A stretch of DNA of 64,000 nt. Origin: Streptomyces cyaneus. GTDB lineage: Bacteria; Actinomycetota; Actinomycetes; Streptomycetales; Streptomycetaceae. The notes beneath the pieces are model-generated. The model was not told where the DNA came from and made no database searches. It saw only the letters and a list, made by a program, of their open reading frames with translations. The position numbers and the translations under genes were made by a program. The stretch covers positions 124,001 through 188,000 of the forward strand of contig NZ_ML138678.1 in assembly GCF_004028635.1 (NCBI RefSeq), given 5' to 3'. Below are positions 33,198 to 44,861 of this stretch, one piece after another; position 1 is the stretch's first letter, and the number at the start of each line of letters is the position of its first letter.

Positions 33198-34427
33198 GTG
33201 AGCAGCGACCCGTGGGGCCGCGTCGACGAGACGGGGACCGTGTACGTGCGTACGGCCGACGGCGAGCAGGTCGTCGGATCCTGGCAGGCCGGCTCCCCTG
33301 AGGAGGCGTTGGCCTACTTCGAGCGCAAGTACGAGGGCCTGGTTGTCGAGATCGGCCTCCTCGAGAAGCGGGTGAAGACCACCGACCTGTCGGCGAAGGA
33401 CGCGCAGACCGCGATCGACCACATCCGTGAGCAGGTCGACGCGCACCACGCGGTCGGCGACCTGGCCGCCCTGCGGACCCGCCTGGACAAGCTGGTCGAG
33501 ACCGTCGACAAGCGCCGCGAGGAGCGCAAGCAGCAGCGGGCGAAGCAGTCCGACGAGGCCCGGCACGCCAAGGAGGCGCTGGTCACCGAGGCGGAGGAGC
33601 TGGCCCAGTCCGACCAGTGGCGGGCCGCCGGTGAGCGGCTGCGGGCCCTGGTGGACACCTGGAAGGGCCTGCCGCGGCTCGACCGCAAGTCGGACGACGA
33701 GCTGTGGCACCGCTTCTCGCACGCCCGGTCGGCGTTCTCCAAGCGCCGCAAGGCGCACTTCGCGCAGCTGGACGCGCAGCGCGAGGAGGCCCGCAAGACC
33801 AAGGAGCGGCTGGTCGGCGAGGCCGAGGCGCTGTCAGGTTCGACCGACTGGGGTCCGACGGCTGCCCGTTACCGCGAGCTGATGTCGGAGTGGAAGGCCG
33901 CCGGCCGCGCCCAGCGCGAGCACGAGGACGACCTGTGGAACCGCTTCCGCGGCGCCCAGGACATCTTCTTCGCGGCCCGCAGCTCGGTGTTCGCCGAGCG
34001 GGACGCCGAGCAGACCGAGAACCTGAAGCTGAAGGAGGAGCTGGCCGAGGAGGCCGAGAAGCTCCTGCCGATCGGTGACCTGAAGGGCACGCGTGCCGCC
34101 TTCCGCTCGATCAACGAGCGCTGGGAGGCCATCGGCCATGTGCCGCGCGACGCCCGCCCCAAGGTCGAGGGCCGGATGCACGCCGTCGAGCGGGCCATCC
34201 AGGAGGCCGAGGAGACCGAGTGGCGCCGGACCAACCCGGAGGCACGCGCGCGTGCTGAGGGTCTGACCGGTCAGCTCCAGGCCGCCGTGGACAAGCTGAA
34301 GGGCCAGATCGAGCAGGCGCGTGCCCAGGGCAACAACGCCAAGGCCGACAAGCTCGAGCGTGAGCTGGAGGGCCGCCAGGCGCTCCTGGACCAGGCGCTC
34401 AAGGGTCTGCAGGAGTTCGGCGGCTAA
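33198..34427 (+). CDS. DUF349 coiled-coil protein
   Basis: 409 residues from the GTG at 33198, preceded by GGAGGAGG. The frame is open to 33093 but the RBS and the SSDPWGRVDETGTVYVRTAD start support this choice. Three DUF349 repeats of ~70 residues with conserved W/F spacing (WRAAGERLRALVDTWKGLPR, WGPTAARYRELMSEWKAAGR, TRAAFRSINERWEAIGHVPR), all helical and highly charged. Such proteins are common beside relA in Streptomyces. Function unknown. Convergent with rel. Confidence 0.9.
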   Translation: MSSDPWGRVDETGTVYVRTADGEQVVGSWQAGSPEEALAYFERKYEGLVVEIGLLEKRVKTTDLSAKDAQTAIDHIREQVDAHHAVGDLAALRTRLDKLVETVDKRREERKQQRAKQSDEARHAKEALVTEAEELAQSDQWRAAGERLRALVDTWKGLPRLDRKSDDELWHRFSHARSAFSKRRKAHFAQLDAQREEARKTKERLVGEAEALSGSTDWGPTAARYRELMSEWKAAGRAQREHEDDLWNRFRGAQDIFFAARSSVFAERDAEQTENLKLKEELAEEAEKLLPIGDLKGTRAAFRSINERWEAIGHVPRDARPKVEGRMHAVERAIQEAEETEWRRTNPEARARAEGLTGQLQAAVDKLKGQIEQARAQGNNAKADKLERELEGRQALLDQALKGLQEFGG

Positions 34428-34455
34428 GGGCAGCTGGCGAGCCGGCGAATGCCGT

Positions 34456-34504
34456 TACGACGAGAAGGGCCCCGTACATCGCGTACGGGGCCCTTCTCGT
34501 CGTA
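34456..34504. terminator. 22-bp bidirectional hairpin between DUF349 gene and rel
   Basis: 34456-34477 pairs perfectly with 34483-34504 around the five-base loop ATCGC. It lies 28 bases past the DUF349 stop and 13 bases past the rel stop, so it can end both convergent messages. Confidence 0.85.
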
Positions 34505-34517
34505 CTCCTGCAGATGA

Positions 34518-37052
<2,535 letters not shown>

Positions 37053-37546
37053 GAGGGCTCCTCGTGCGCGATCCGGGTCCCCCGGTCAGGCTCCGGACCC
37101 CCATGGTAGCGATCCTGCGCCCCAGGATCGCCTTCAGCCCGATGTGAGGGCCGTCTACCGGAGAAACGCGAGGGACTGCCGCAAGATTCCGCCGGAGACC
37201 TCGCCCCGGTGTCCGGCGGGTGACGCCCGCCCTACGTCCGCCTGTCACACGGCTCTCGTACGCCTCCTGCGGGCGGCCTTTGCGCGGCTCGGGACGCAGG
37301 ATTCGAGCCATCGCGCGCCCAATCGCGCCTCCATCCCCCGCCCGGCGGCGCTCCAGGGCGAAGGGCGTGCGCGCATCGCGGCTGCCCGGCGCATGGCCTT
37401 CTCGCACACGCCTGACGTATGACCCCCTCCCGTGCGCCCGGCGTGCGCCTCCGTCGCACGCGGCCACGCGGCCCGCGTCTGTGGTCTCGCCGCATACGGC
37501 CACCACCGGCAAGACCTGTCGTGGGCACAAGCCCCTCGACACACGC
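37053..37546. other. ~490-base region upstream of rel, no gene
   Basis: Only non-coding-looking GC-rich sequence; the open frames here have random composition. It must hold the rel promoter(s) and leader. I could not assign a -10/-35 pair with confidence. A ~35-base copy-like similarity between CGCGGCATGxxCTGCGATGC stretches reflects the apt hairpin next door. Confidence 0.5.
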
Positions 37547-37582
37547 ATGCCGCGCGTCTGTGTGCACAGACGCGCGGCATGT
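37547..37582. terminator. 17-bp near-palindrome after apt
   Basis: 37547-37563 pairs perfectly with 37566-37582, with only two central unpaired bases (so in RNA the loop would open to four or more). It lies 50 bases after the apt stop. Likely ends the secD-secF-apt message. Its almost unbroken symmetry could also be a protein-binding site for rel control. Confidence 0.7.
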
Positions 37583-37632
37583 TCTGCGATGCGATGCGAT
37601 GCGTGCTCACGGCTTGCGCGCGAGCACCTGGC

Positions 37633-38172
37633 TCAGACCAGCAGCAGCGACTCCAGCGGGGCCCCCGCCAGGGACGGTTCCAGACGGGCCCGGCCGCCGA
37701 GGAAGCCCAGTTCCATCAGCACGGCCAGGCCGGCCACGTCGGCACCGGCCCTGCGGATCAGCTGGATCGAGGCCTCCGCGGTGCCGCCCGTCGCCAGGAC
37801 GTCGTCGATGACCAGGACGCGGTCGCCCGCGGTCAGGTCCTCGGCGTGCACCTCGATCTCGGCGGAGCCGTACTCCAGGTCGTACGCCTGGCTGAGCGTC
37901 GCCCCGGGGAGCTTGCCCGCCTTGCGCACCGGGATGAAACCGATGCCCGCGCGGACGGCGACCGGGGCGCCGAGGATGAAGCCTCGGGCCTCGAGGCCGA
38001 CGATCTTCGTGGCGTCGGTGTTCGCGGCGATCTCGGCCAGTGCGTCGGTGAGCGCCGTGAACGCCGCCGGGTCCGCCAGGAGCGGGGTGATGTCCTTGAA
38101 CATCACGCCCGGCTCCGGGTAGTCCGCCACGTCACGGATGCGGCTGAGCAGCAGCTCCTTGATGTCGGTCAT
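37633..38172 (-). CDS. apt: Adenine phosphoribosyltransferase
   Basis: 179 residues. PRTase signature RVLVIDDVLATGGTAEASIQ at ~residues 118-137 and the adenine-specific GVMFKDITPLL at the N-terminus. It salvages adenine to AMP with PRPP. Its start overlaps the secF stop by four bases. Position between secF and rel is the same in M. tuberculosis. Confidence 0.97.
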   Translation of the reverse strand: MTDIKELLLSRIRDVADYPEPGVMFKDITPLLADPAAFTALTDALAEIAANTDATKIVGLEARGFILGAPVAVRAGIGFIPVRKAGKLPGATLSQAYDLEYGSAEIEVHAEDLTAGDRVLVIDDVLATGGTAEASIQLIRRAGADVAGLAVLMELGFLGGRARLEPSLAGAPLESLLLV

Positions 38173-39287
38173 CGACGCTTCCCCGAGGGTCGGCCGCGGC
38201 CCCGGCTACGGGACACGGGCTGGTCGCGCGGACCGACGACCGCGGGGGCGGCGTCCTCGCGGTCGTCGTCGAGCGGCTCGTCGGCGGCCGAGGCGTTCGG
38301 GGCCTCGCCCTGTGCGGCGGCCTGGGCCCGCTTGGCGAGCACGCGCTTCTTCAGGGCCTTCATCTGCGGCTCGCGCTCCTTGAGGTCGGCGACGAGCGGC
38401 GTGGCGATGAAGATCGAGGAGTACGCACCGGCGGCGAGACCGACGAACAGCGACAGCGAGATGTCGTTGAGCATGCCGGCACCGAGGAAACCGCCACCGA
38501 TGAACAGCAGGCCCGCCACCGGCAGCAGAGCGACCACCGTGGTGTTGACGGAGCGGACCAGGGTGCTGTTGATCGAGCGGTTGGCGATGTCGCTGTAGGT
38601 CCAGCGGGTCTGCTTGGTGATGTCCTTCGTCTGCTCCTTGAGGCTGTCGAAGACGACGACCGTGTCGTAGAGCGAGTAACCGAGGATCGTCAGCAGACCG
38701 ATCACCGTGCCGGGTGTGACCTCGAAGCCGACGAGGGCGTAGATGCCGACCGTGATGGTGATGTCGTGGATCAGCGCGACGAACGCGGCGAGTGCCATGC
38801 GCCACTCGAACGCGATCGCCAGATAGATCACCACCAGGACCAGGAAGATCCCGAGGCCCTGCCAGGCCTTGTTGGCGATCTGCTCACCCCAGCTGGGGCC
38901 GACGAGCTCGCCGGTGACGTCCTTCTCGGCGACGCCCAGGTCCTTGGCCAGCTCCGCGGAGACGTTGTCGGCCTTGTTGGTGTCGATGCCCGCGACCTGG
39001 ATGCGCAGGCTGCCGTTGCCGAGCTTCTGGACGATGGCGTCGTGGCCGGACGCCTCCTCCGCGTACTTCTCCGCCTGGGAGACCGAGGCGGCGGTCTTCG
39101 CCGGGGTGGTGAAGACCGCTCCGCCCTGGAACTCGATGCCCATGTTCAGGCCGCGCACCGCCAGGCCGACGATGGCCGTGATGGTGATCAGGATGGAGAT
39201 GCCGTACCAGATCTTGCGGTTGCCGACGAAGTCGTAGCCGACCTCGCCACGGTGCAGTCGGGCGCCGAGGTTGCCGAGCTTCGACAT
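38169..39287 (-). CDS. secF: Protein translocase subunit SecF
   Basis: 372 residues from the ATG at 39287, one base after the secD stop. Six transmembrane helices; the first periplasmic motif is MGIEFQGGAVF; conserved IGYSLYDTVVVFDSLKE-like region reads ILGYSLYDTVVVFDSLKE. C-terminal tail of ~60 residues is charged and low-complexity. With SecD it uses the proton gradient to help pull exported proteins out of SecYEG. Confidence 0.97.
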   Translation of the reverse strand: MSKLGNLGARLHRGEVGYDFVGNRKIWYGISILITITAIVGLAVRGLNMGIEFQGGAVFTTPAKTAASVSQAEKYAEEASGHDAIVQKLGNGSLRIQVAGIDTNKADNVSAELAKDLGVAEKDVTGELVGPSWGEQIANKAWQGLGIFLVLVVIYLAIAFEWRMALAAFVALIHDITITVGIYALVGFEVTPGTVIGLLTILGYSLYDTVVVFDSLKEQTKDITKQTRWTYSDIANRSINSTLVRSVNTTVVALLPVAGLLFIGGGFLGAGMLNDISLSLFVGLAAGAYSSIFIATPLVADLKEREPQMKALKKRVLAKRAQAAAQGEAPNASAADEPLDDDREDAAPAVVGPRDQPVSRSRGRGRPSGKRR

Positions 39288-39288
39288 C

Positions 39289-41028
39289 TCACGCCTCCTT
39301 CGTCTCGACGGGGGCGGAGGGACGGCGCGTGCGGCGCAGCGGCGGACGGGCACCCAGTCGCTTGGGATCGAGGCCGGACCAGCTGTGGCCGCTGCCGAAG
39401 AACTTGCTGCGGGCCAGGAGCGTCAGCAACGGCTTGGTGAACAGGAACACCACGACCACGTCGAGCAGCGTGGTCAGGCCGAGCGTGAACGCGAAGCCCT
39501 GGACCTTGCCGACGGTGACGATGAAGAGCACCGCGGCAGCGAGGAACGACACGAAGTCGGAGACCAGGATGGTGCGCCGGGCGCGCGGCCAGGCCCGCTC
39601 GACGGCGGGGCGCAGCGTGCGGCCCTCGCGGATCTCGTCGCGGACGCGTTCGAAGTACACGATGAACGAGTCCGCTGTGATGCCGATGGCGACGATGGCG
39701 CCACAGACGGCCGGGAGGTTCAGCGCGAAGCCGATGGCCGGGCCGAGCAGGGCCATGATCACGTAGGTGAGGGCGGCCGAGACCAGCAGCGAGGCGACGG
39801 CGACGAGCGCGAGGCCCCGGTAGTAGACCACCAGGTAGAGGACGACCAGGGCGAGACCGATCGCGCCGGCGATCAGACCGGCGTGCAGCTGCTCGCCACC
39901 GAGCGCGGCGGTCACCGTGGTGACGCTGTCCTCCTTGAAGCTCAGCGGCAGGGCGCCGTACGACAGCATGTTGGCGAGGGCCTGGGAGGACTCCTGGGTG
40001 AAGTTGCCGGAGATCTCCGCGTTGCCGCCGGTCAGGGCCTGGTTGACGGACGGGTCGGAGACGACCTCGCCGTCCAGGACGATGGCGAACTGGTTCTGCG
40101 GCGGCTGGTTCTTGGCCAGCTTGCCGGTGATGTCGCCGAACTTCTTGCGGCCGTCGGACGTGAAGTCCATGGTCACGGTCCAGCCGGCGCCGGTCTCCGT
40201 GTTAAAGCGGGCCTGGGCCTTCTTCACGTCGGTGCCGTCGACCTCGGCCGGGCCGAGGATGTACTTCTGCCACTGGTCGGACGAGTTCTTGCCGCAGGCC
40301 ACCGTGGGGTCGGTGGGCTTGGCGCCCTTGCCGGCGTCGGCGCGGGCCTTCTCGTTCACGCAGTTGAGCGCGGCGTACTGCGCCTGAAGTTTGCTCGTGG
40401 CGTCGTCGGAGCCGCTGCTGGGGGACGGGGAGGCGCTGGCGGAGGCGTTCGTGGACGGCGTGGCGTCCGCCTTCAGGGCTTCGCTGGCCGCGCGGCCCTG
40501 CGTGGTGGAGGTCGCCGTCGGCGTGGCCGAGGGGGAGGACGAGGAGGTCGCCTTGTCGGTCGCCCCGCCCGAGGAGCTCGCGGAGGCGCTCGGCGACGGG
40601 CTGGGCGTCGCGGCGGCGCCGGAGAGCTCGGTGGCGAGCACCGGGCGGAAGTACAGCTTCGCGGTGGTGCCGACCTGGGCCCGGGCCTCCTTGGCGTTGG
40701 TGCCCTTGGGGATGTTGACGATGATGTTCTTCGTGCCCTGGGTCTGAACCTCGGTCTCCGAGACACCGAGACCATTGACACGGCGGTTCATGATCTCGAC
40801 CGCGGTGTCCATGTTGGTCTTGTTGATCGCGGATTCCTGGCCCGGCTCGGTGACCGCGCGCAGCGTGATGCTCGTGCCGCCGGCCAGGTCGATGCCGAGA
40901 CGCGGGGTGGTCTGCCCCGTGGCGAACATCCCCGCGGTGAGCCCCACGATGGCGATCAGGATGAGGGCCAGCGAGCGCCCTGGCTTGCTCTGGGCGCTCG
41001 CGTTCCGGCCCTTCTTAGGTGCTGCCAC
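39289..41028 (-). CDS. secD: Protein translocase subunit SecD
   Basis: 579 residues. First transmembrane helix near residues 15-38, then LGIDLAGGTSITLRAV. A long extracytoplasmic P1 domain contains an ~80-residue Ser/Ala/Thr/Pro-rich insertion (about residues 140-225). Later motifs LDGEVVSDPSVNQALTGGNA and the last helices with ADSFIVYFERVRDEIREGR. It works with SecF in late protein export. First of the secD-secF-apt run. Confidence 0.97.
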   Translation of the reverse strand: MAAPKKGRNASAQSKPGRSLALILIAIVGLTAGMFATGQTTPRLGIDLAGGTSITLRAVTEPGQESAINKTNMDTAVEIMNRRVNGLGVSETEVQTQGTKNIIVNIPKGTNAKEARAQVGTTAKLYFRPVLATELSGAAATPSPSPSASASSSGGATDKATSSSSPSATPTATSTTQGRAASEALKADATPSTNASASASPSPSSGSDDATSKLQAQYAALNCVNEKARADAGKGAKPTDPTVACGKNSSDQWQKYILGPAEVDGTDVKKAQARFNTETGAGWTVTMDFTSDGRKKFGDITGKLAKNQPPQNQFAIVLDGEVVSDPSVNQALTGGNAEISGNFTQESSQALANMLSYGALPLSFKEDSVTTVTAALGGEQLHAGLIAGAIGLALVVLYLVVYYRGLALVAVASLLVSAALTYVIMALLGPAIGFALNLPAVCGAIVAIGITADSFIVYFERVRDEIREGRTLRPAVERAWPRARRTILVSDFVSFLAAAVLFIVTVGKVQGFAFTLGLTTLLDVVVVFLFTKPLLTLLARSKFFGSGHSWSGLDPKRLGARPPLRRTRRPSAPVETKEA

Positions 41029-41116
41029 CTTCTCGTACTCCCTCTCGGGCCGCCTCGCGCCAGGTCAGCGGGCGAGCGGCCATGACTGGTGTCGGGATCC
41101 CGTGCGAGATCGGCAT

Positions 41117-41155
41117 GTTCCGGGGCGCGCAGGCATGGCCCGCGCGCCCCGGGAC
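41117..41155 (-). terminator. Hairpin between yajC and secD
   Basis: A 14-pair stem with one G·T wobble (41117-41130 with 41142-41155), 11-base loop, four bases past the yajC stop. It may reduce read-through from yajC into secDF. Confidence 0.6.
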
Positions 41156-41159
41156 ACGG

Positions 41160-41657
41160 CTACTTCGCGTCGGACTCGCCGTCGGTCTTCTTCGGCTCGT
41201 CGTCCGTCTTCGCCTCGGCGGCCGGGGCGTCGTCGGACGTCTCCTCGGCCTCGTCCTTCTTGCCGAGGTCGACAGGCTTGTCGTCGGAGGCGGCGGCAGC
41301 GTCGGCGGCAGACTCGTCGGTCTCGGTGAGGGAGGAGGCGTCGTCCGGGACGACGTCGGACTTCAGGTCGTGCTCGACGCCGTGCACGATGCGGTTGTAC
41401 TCGTCGTCGGAGAGGACGGCACCGATCGCGTTCTTGGCGAAGAGGAGCTCAACGCCCGGGCCGGCGTCAAGGAGGACCGTGTCGTCACTGACCTCCTTGA
41501 CCGTCGCGTACATGCCCCCGATGGTGCGGACGCCGCTGCCGGGCTGCATATGGTTCCGCATGTCGGCCGCCTGCTGCTGCTTCTTCTTGGCCGACCGGGT
41601 CATCAGGAACATGGCCCCGATGAGCACGATGAACGGGAGGAGGGTCACGAGACTCAC
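41160..41657 (-). CDS. yajC: Preprotein translocase accessory subunit YajC
   Basis: 165 residues. N-terminal transmembrane helix (VTLLPFIVLIGAMFLMTRS) followed by KKKQQQAADMRNHMQPGSGV, the YajC core. A ~75-residue acidic tail (DDASSLTETDESAADAAAAS onward) is added, longer than the ~110-residue E. coli protein. YajC binds SecDF. It lies between ruvB and secD as in most bacteria. Confidence 0.95.
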   Translation of the reverse strand: MSLVTLLPFIVLIGAMFLMTRSAKKKQQQAADMRNHMQPGSGVRTIGGMYATVKEVSDDTVLLDAGPGVELLFAKNAIGAVLSDDEYNRIVHGVEHDLKSDVVPDDASSLTETDESAADAAAASDDKPVDLGKKDEAEETSDDAPAAEAKTDDEPKKTDGESDAK

Positions 41658-41832
41658 GGGTCGGTACTTCCTTCACACGACCGCGATGGTGAGCGGCCTG
41701 ATGGTTGGGGGTATGTATGCCGTCGACAAAGGCGGCATCGGCGGAGTCTAAGCGAGTCCGCATGCATGGAACAACGCTCAGCATGGCACCGGGGTTCCTG
41801 GTCCGGCCAATGCCCTCGCCGTCACCGCACCA

Positions 41833-42903
41833 TCACGCCCCGAACAGATCCTGTTGTCCGTTTCCCCCCGCTTGTGCCCGAGGCGGTGTGAGGCCGAGAT
41901 GCGCCCATGCCGCGGGTGTGGCGACACGACCACGCGGAGTGCGGGCGAGCAGGCCCTCCCGTACGAGGAAGGGCTCGGCGACCTCTTCGACGGTCTCGCG
42001 CTCCTCCCCCACCGCGACCGCGAGCGTGGACAGGCCGACCGGGCCGCCGCCGAACAGCTTGAGCAAGGCCTCCAGAACACCGCGGTCGAGCCGGTCGAGG
42101 CCGCGGGCGTCGACCTCGTAGACGGCCAGGGCGGCTGCCGCGATGTCCCTGGTGATGATCCCGTCGGCCTTGACCTGGGCGTAGTCGCGGACGCGGCGCA
42201 GCAGGCGGTTGGCGATGCGGGGCGTGCCGCGGGAGCGGCCGGCGATCTCGGCGGCGCCGTCGGCCTCGATCTCGACGTCGAGCAGGTTGGCCGAGCGGTG
42301 GATCACGCGCTCCAGCTCGGTCGGTTCGTAGAACTCCATGTGCGCGGTGAAGCCGAAGCGGTCGCGCAGCGGGGGCGGTAGCAGACCCGCGCGCGTGGTG
42401 GCGCCGACCAGGGTGAACGGCGGGAGTTCGAGCGGGATGGCGGTGGCGCCGGGGCCCTTGCCGACGATGACGTCGACGCGGAAGTCCTCCATCGCCATGT
42501 AGAGCATCTCCTCGGCGGGCCGGGACATGCGGTGGATCTCGTCGAGGAAGAGGACCTCGCCCTCCTGGAGGGAGGAGAGGATCGCGGCGAGGTCGCCGGC
42601 GTGCTGGATGGCGGGCCCGGACGTGATGCGGATGGGGGCGCCCATCTCGGCGGCGATGATCATGGAGAGGGTGGTCTTGCCGAGGCCCGGGGCGCCGGAG
42701 AGCAGTACGTGGTCGGCGGTGGCGCCACGCGCGCGTGCGGCCCGCAGGACGAGGTCGAGCTGCTCGCGGACCTTCTCCTGACCGATGAACTCGTCCAGAT
42801 CCTTGGGTCGCAGCGCGGCCTCGACGGCCTGGTCCTCACGGTCGGCGGACGGACCGACGAGCCGCTCGGCGGCGGGGGTGTCGGTCGTGTCGTCCCAGTT
42901 CAT
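41833..42903 (-). CDS. ruvB: Holliday junction branch migration ATPase RuvB
   Basis: 356 residues. AAA+ motifs: Walker [19 protein letters not shown], Walker [21 protein letters not shown], sensor [21 protein letters not shown], plus the C-terminal winged-helix domain. RuvB hexamers drive branch migration on a RuvA-bound junction. It follows ruvA by 88 bases. Confidence 0.98.
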   Translation of the reverse strand: MNWDDTTDTPAAERLVGPSADREDQAVEAALRPKDLDEFIGQEKVREQLDLVLRAARARGATADHVLLSGAPGLGKTTLSMIIAAEMGAPIRITSGPAIQHAGDLAAILSSLQEGEVLFLDEIHRMSRPAEEMLYMAMEDFRVDVIVGKGPGATAIPLELPPFTLVGATTRAGLLPPPLRDRFGFTAHMEFYEPTELERVIHRSANLLDVEIEADGAAEIAGRSRGTPRIANRLLRRVRDYAQVKADGIITRDIAAAALAVYEVDARGLDRLDRGVLEALLKLFGGGPVGLSTLAVAVGEERETVEEVAEPFLVREGLLARTPRGRVATPAAWAHLGLTPPRAQAGGNGQQDLFGA

Positions 42904-42991
42904 GGAGTGTGCCTCGGGGGTCGCGGTGGGTGTCGGAGGAGGGGTCTGGTACGCAGGTTCTGTCGTACGCCGGTGTCGTCGGGGCGGTCGA

Positions 42992-43597
42992 TCAGCGCGC
43001 TCTGTTGAGGGTCTGCAGGGCCGCCTTCAGCAACTGGCCGACCTGGGGCGTCCCCGCGGCCGCTTCGGCCTGCGGGGCTACGGCGGACACGGCCTCGTCG
43101 GCCTCGCGGGTCGCGTACCCGAGGCCGATCAGGGCGGCGTGCAGCTGATCGCGCCAGCCTTGAGTGACCGGTGTGCCGACGGAGGGCGCGCCGAGCGGTT
43201 CGCCCAGGCGGTCCTTCAGTTCCAGGAGCAGTTTCTGGGCGCCCTTCTTGCCGATGCCGGGGACGGCGACGAGTGCCTTCTCGTCGCCGGTGGAGACAGC
43301 TCGGCGCAGGGCGTCCGGCGTGTGGACGGCCAGCATGGCCTGGGCGAGGCGTGGGCCGACGCCGCTCGCGGTCTGCAGCAGTTCGAAGATCTGGCGCTCG
43401 TCGTCGTCCGGGAAGCCGTAGAGGGTGAGCGAGTCCTCGCGGACGACGAGGGAGGTGGCCAGCTTGGTCTGCTGGCCCATTCGCAGGCCCGAGAGGGTGT
43501 TCGGCGTGCACTGGACTGCGATGCCGATCCCGCCCACCTCCACCACCGCGGAGTCGGGGGCGAGTGCGGCGACGGGGCCGCTGACGAACGCGATCAT
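42992..43597 (-). CDS. ruvA: Holliday junction binding protein RuvA
   Basis: 201 residues from the ATG at 43597, [20 protein letters not shown], the standard RuvA start. It has the OB domain, two helix-hairpin-helix motifs ([17 protein letters not shown] and [20 protein letters not shown]) and the C-terminal RuvB-binding domain ([16 protein letters not shown]). The frame is open to 44254 but the upstream part shadows ruvC. It overlaps the ruvC stop by four bases. Confidence 0.97.
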   Translation of the reverse strand: MIAFVSGPVAALAPDSAVVEVGGIGIAVQCTPNTLSGLRMGQQTKLATSLVVREDSLTLYGFPDDDERQIFELLQTASGVGPRLAQAMLAVHTPDALRRAVSTGDEKALVAVPGIGKKGAQKLLLELKDRLGEPLGAPSVGTPVTQGWRDQLHAALIGLGYATREADEAVSAVAPQAEAAAGTPQVGQLLKAALQTLNRAR

Positions 43598-44136
43598 GCG
43601 AGACGGCCTTTCGATGAAGCCTTGGCTGAGTGCAGGGCGACGGCCTGCTGGAGTCGGTTCTGCGCGGGTGCGCGCCAGATGTGGCAGATGGCGAGCGCGA
43701 GGGCATCGGCGGCGTCGGCCGGCTTGGGCGGTGCGTCGAGCCGGAGCAGGCGGGTGACCATGGCGCCCACCTGTGCCTTGTCGGCTCGGCCGCTGCCGGT
43801 GACGGCGGCCTTGACCTCGCTGGGGGTGTGCAGCGCGACGGGGATGCCACGACGGGCGGCGCAGAGCATTGCGACCGCGCTGGCCTGGGCTGTGCCCATC
43901 ACCGTACGGACGTTGTGCTGGCTGAACACGCGTTCCACGGCGACGAATTCGGGCTGGTGCTCGTCGAGCCAGGCTTCGAGGCCCTGTTCGATGGCGACGA
44001 GGCGGTGGCCCAGGTCCGCGTCCGGGGGCGTACGGACGACGCCGACGCCTCGCATCGTCAACGGGCGGCCGGCAACGCCCTCGACGACACCGACACCGCA
44101 TCGGGTCAGTCCGGGGTCCACACCGAGTACGCGCAC
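43594..44136 (-). CDS. ruvC: Crossover junction endodeoxyribonuclease RuvC
   Basis: 180 residues. Acidic catalytic residues: [18 protein letters not shown] (Asp near residue 6), [11 protein letters not shown] (Glu) and the C-terminal [12 protein letters not shown] (two Asp). RuvC cuts Holliday junctions as a dimer at a preferred sequence. First of ruvC-ruvA-ruvB; the ATG at 44136 is at the family start. Confidence 0.97.
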   Translation of the reverse strand: MRVLGVDPGLTRCGVGVVEGVAGRPLTMRGVGVVRTPPDADLGHRLVAIEQGLEAWLDEHQPEFVAVERVFSQHNVRTVMGTAQASAVAMLCAARRGIPVALHTPSEVKAAVTGSGRADKAQVGAMVTRLLRLDAPPKPADAADALALAICHIWRAPAQNRLQQAVALHSAKASSKGRLA

Positions 44137-44455
44137 CTGACTCCTTCACTTCCCTCGTCTGCGTTTTCAGTTCCCTGTCCGTCCTGCGCAGCCAGGCTAT
44201 CCGGCGGCACTGACAACGCGACGCCGGCCGGACCGGGTCACAGAGCAAGATCAAAAGGAAGGCAAAGGATCATGACCTGATGCCCCGACAAGACCGGCAT
44301 GTCAGCAGAAAGCGGAGCGGCGCCGACCATTCTCCTTTGCTTCGCACACTTGATCGCTTATAGCTTCCGGAGCGTCGCGGACGGCAGACCACCGTCCGCG
44401 TTGTCGCGAACTGCACGTTCGCGTCGATCACTTGCACAAGAGAATCGGGGATTCC
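44137..44455. other. 319-base divergent intergenic region (ruvC / secreted protein)
   Basis: Must hold promoters for ruvC and the plus-strand secreted protein. A weak candidate for the latter is TTGCTT (44337-44342), 16 bases, TATAGC (44359-44364), about 90 bases before the ATG. Nothing else seen. Confidence 0.4.
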
Positions 44456-44761
44456 ATGCGCAACATTGCGAAGGCTGCTGCCGTGACCGCGTCCGTCCTG
44501 CTGGCGGGTGTGGCCGTGGCGACTCCCGCGCAGGCGGCCACCAGGGCGAAGCACGAGGGCCGCAGCGGCTGCTTCAACTACTCGTGGGGCGACGGCGTTT
44601 CGACCACCACCGTCTACTACCACAACATCTGCAACCACAAGGCCACCATCAACATCTGGTGGAAGGACGGCGCAGTCGACTACATGAAGGCCGACACCGT
44701 CAAGGCCGACGGCAAGGGCAGCATGAAGCACACCGGCGACCTCAAGAGCGTCAGCGGCTGA
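44456..44761 (+). CDS. Small secreted protein, unknown function
   Basis: 101 residues from the ATG at 44456. Signal peptide MRNIAKAAAVTASVLLAGVA with a likely cut after ATPAQA (~residue 28). The mature ~73 residues are rich in aromatic and beta-forming residues (CFNYSWGDGVSTTTVYYHNI, ATINIWWKDG) and have just two cysteines 19 residues apart, probably one disulfide. The layout faintly recalls small beta-sandwich inhibitors such as tendamistat, but the similarity is too weak to assign. An isolated plus-strand gene in a run of minus-strand housekeeping genes, with its own terminator. Confidence 0.85.
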   Translation: MRNIAKAAAVTASVLLAGVAVATPAQAATRAKHEGRSGCFNYSWGDGVSTTTVYYHNICNHKATINIWWKDGAVDYMKADTVKADGKGSMKHTGDLKSVSG

Positions 44762-44784
44762 ACGGTCGCCTGACGCAGGGCCAC

Positions 44785-44832
44785 ACATGAGAACGGCCCG
44801 CCGAAGTCCTCTTCGGCGGGCCGTTCTCATGT
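44785..44832. terminator. 22-bp bidirectional hairpin
   Basis: 44785-44806 pairs perfectly with 44811-44832 around the four-base loop TCCT. It separates the convergent secreted-protein gene and the YebC gene and can serve both. Confidence 0.85.
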
Positions 44833-44861
44833 CTCTGCTGTCTCTGCCGGAATGCCCGGCG

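Noticed and set aside
37220..37632. Small plus-strand genes between rel and apt
   Set aside because: Frames overlap one another with random composition, lack RBS and cross the apt hairpin.
44432..44455. TTG start for the small secreted protein
   Set aside because: It would add eight polar residues before a complete signal peptide; the ATG at 44456 starts it cleanly.
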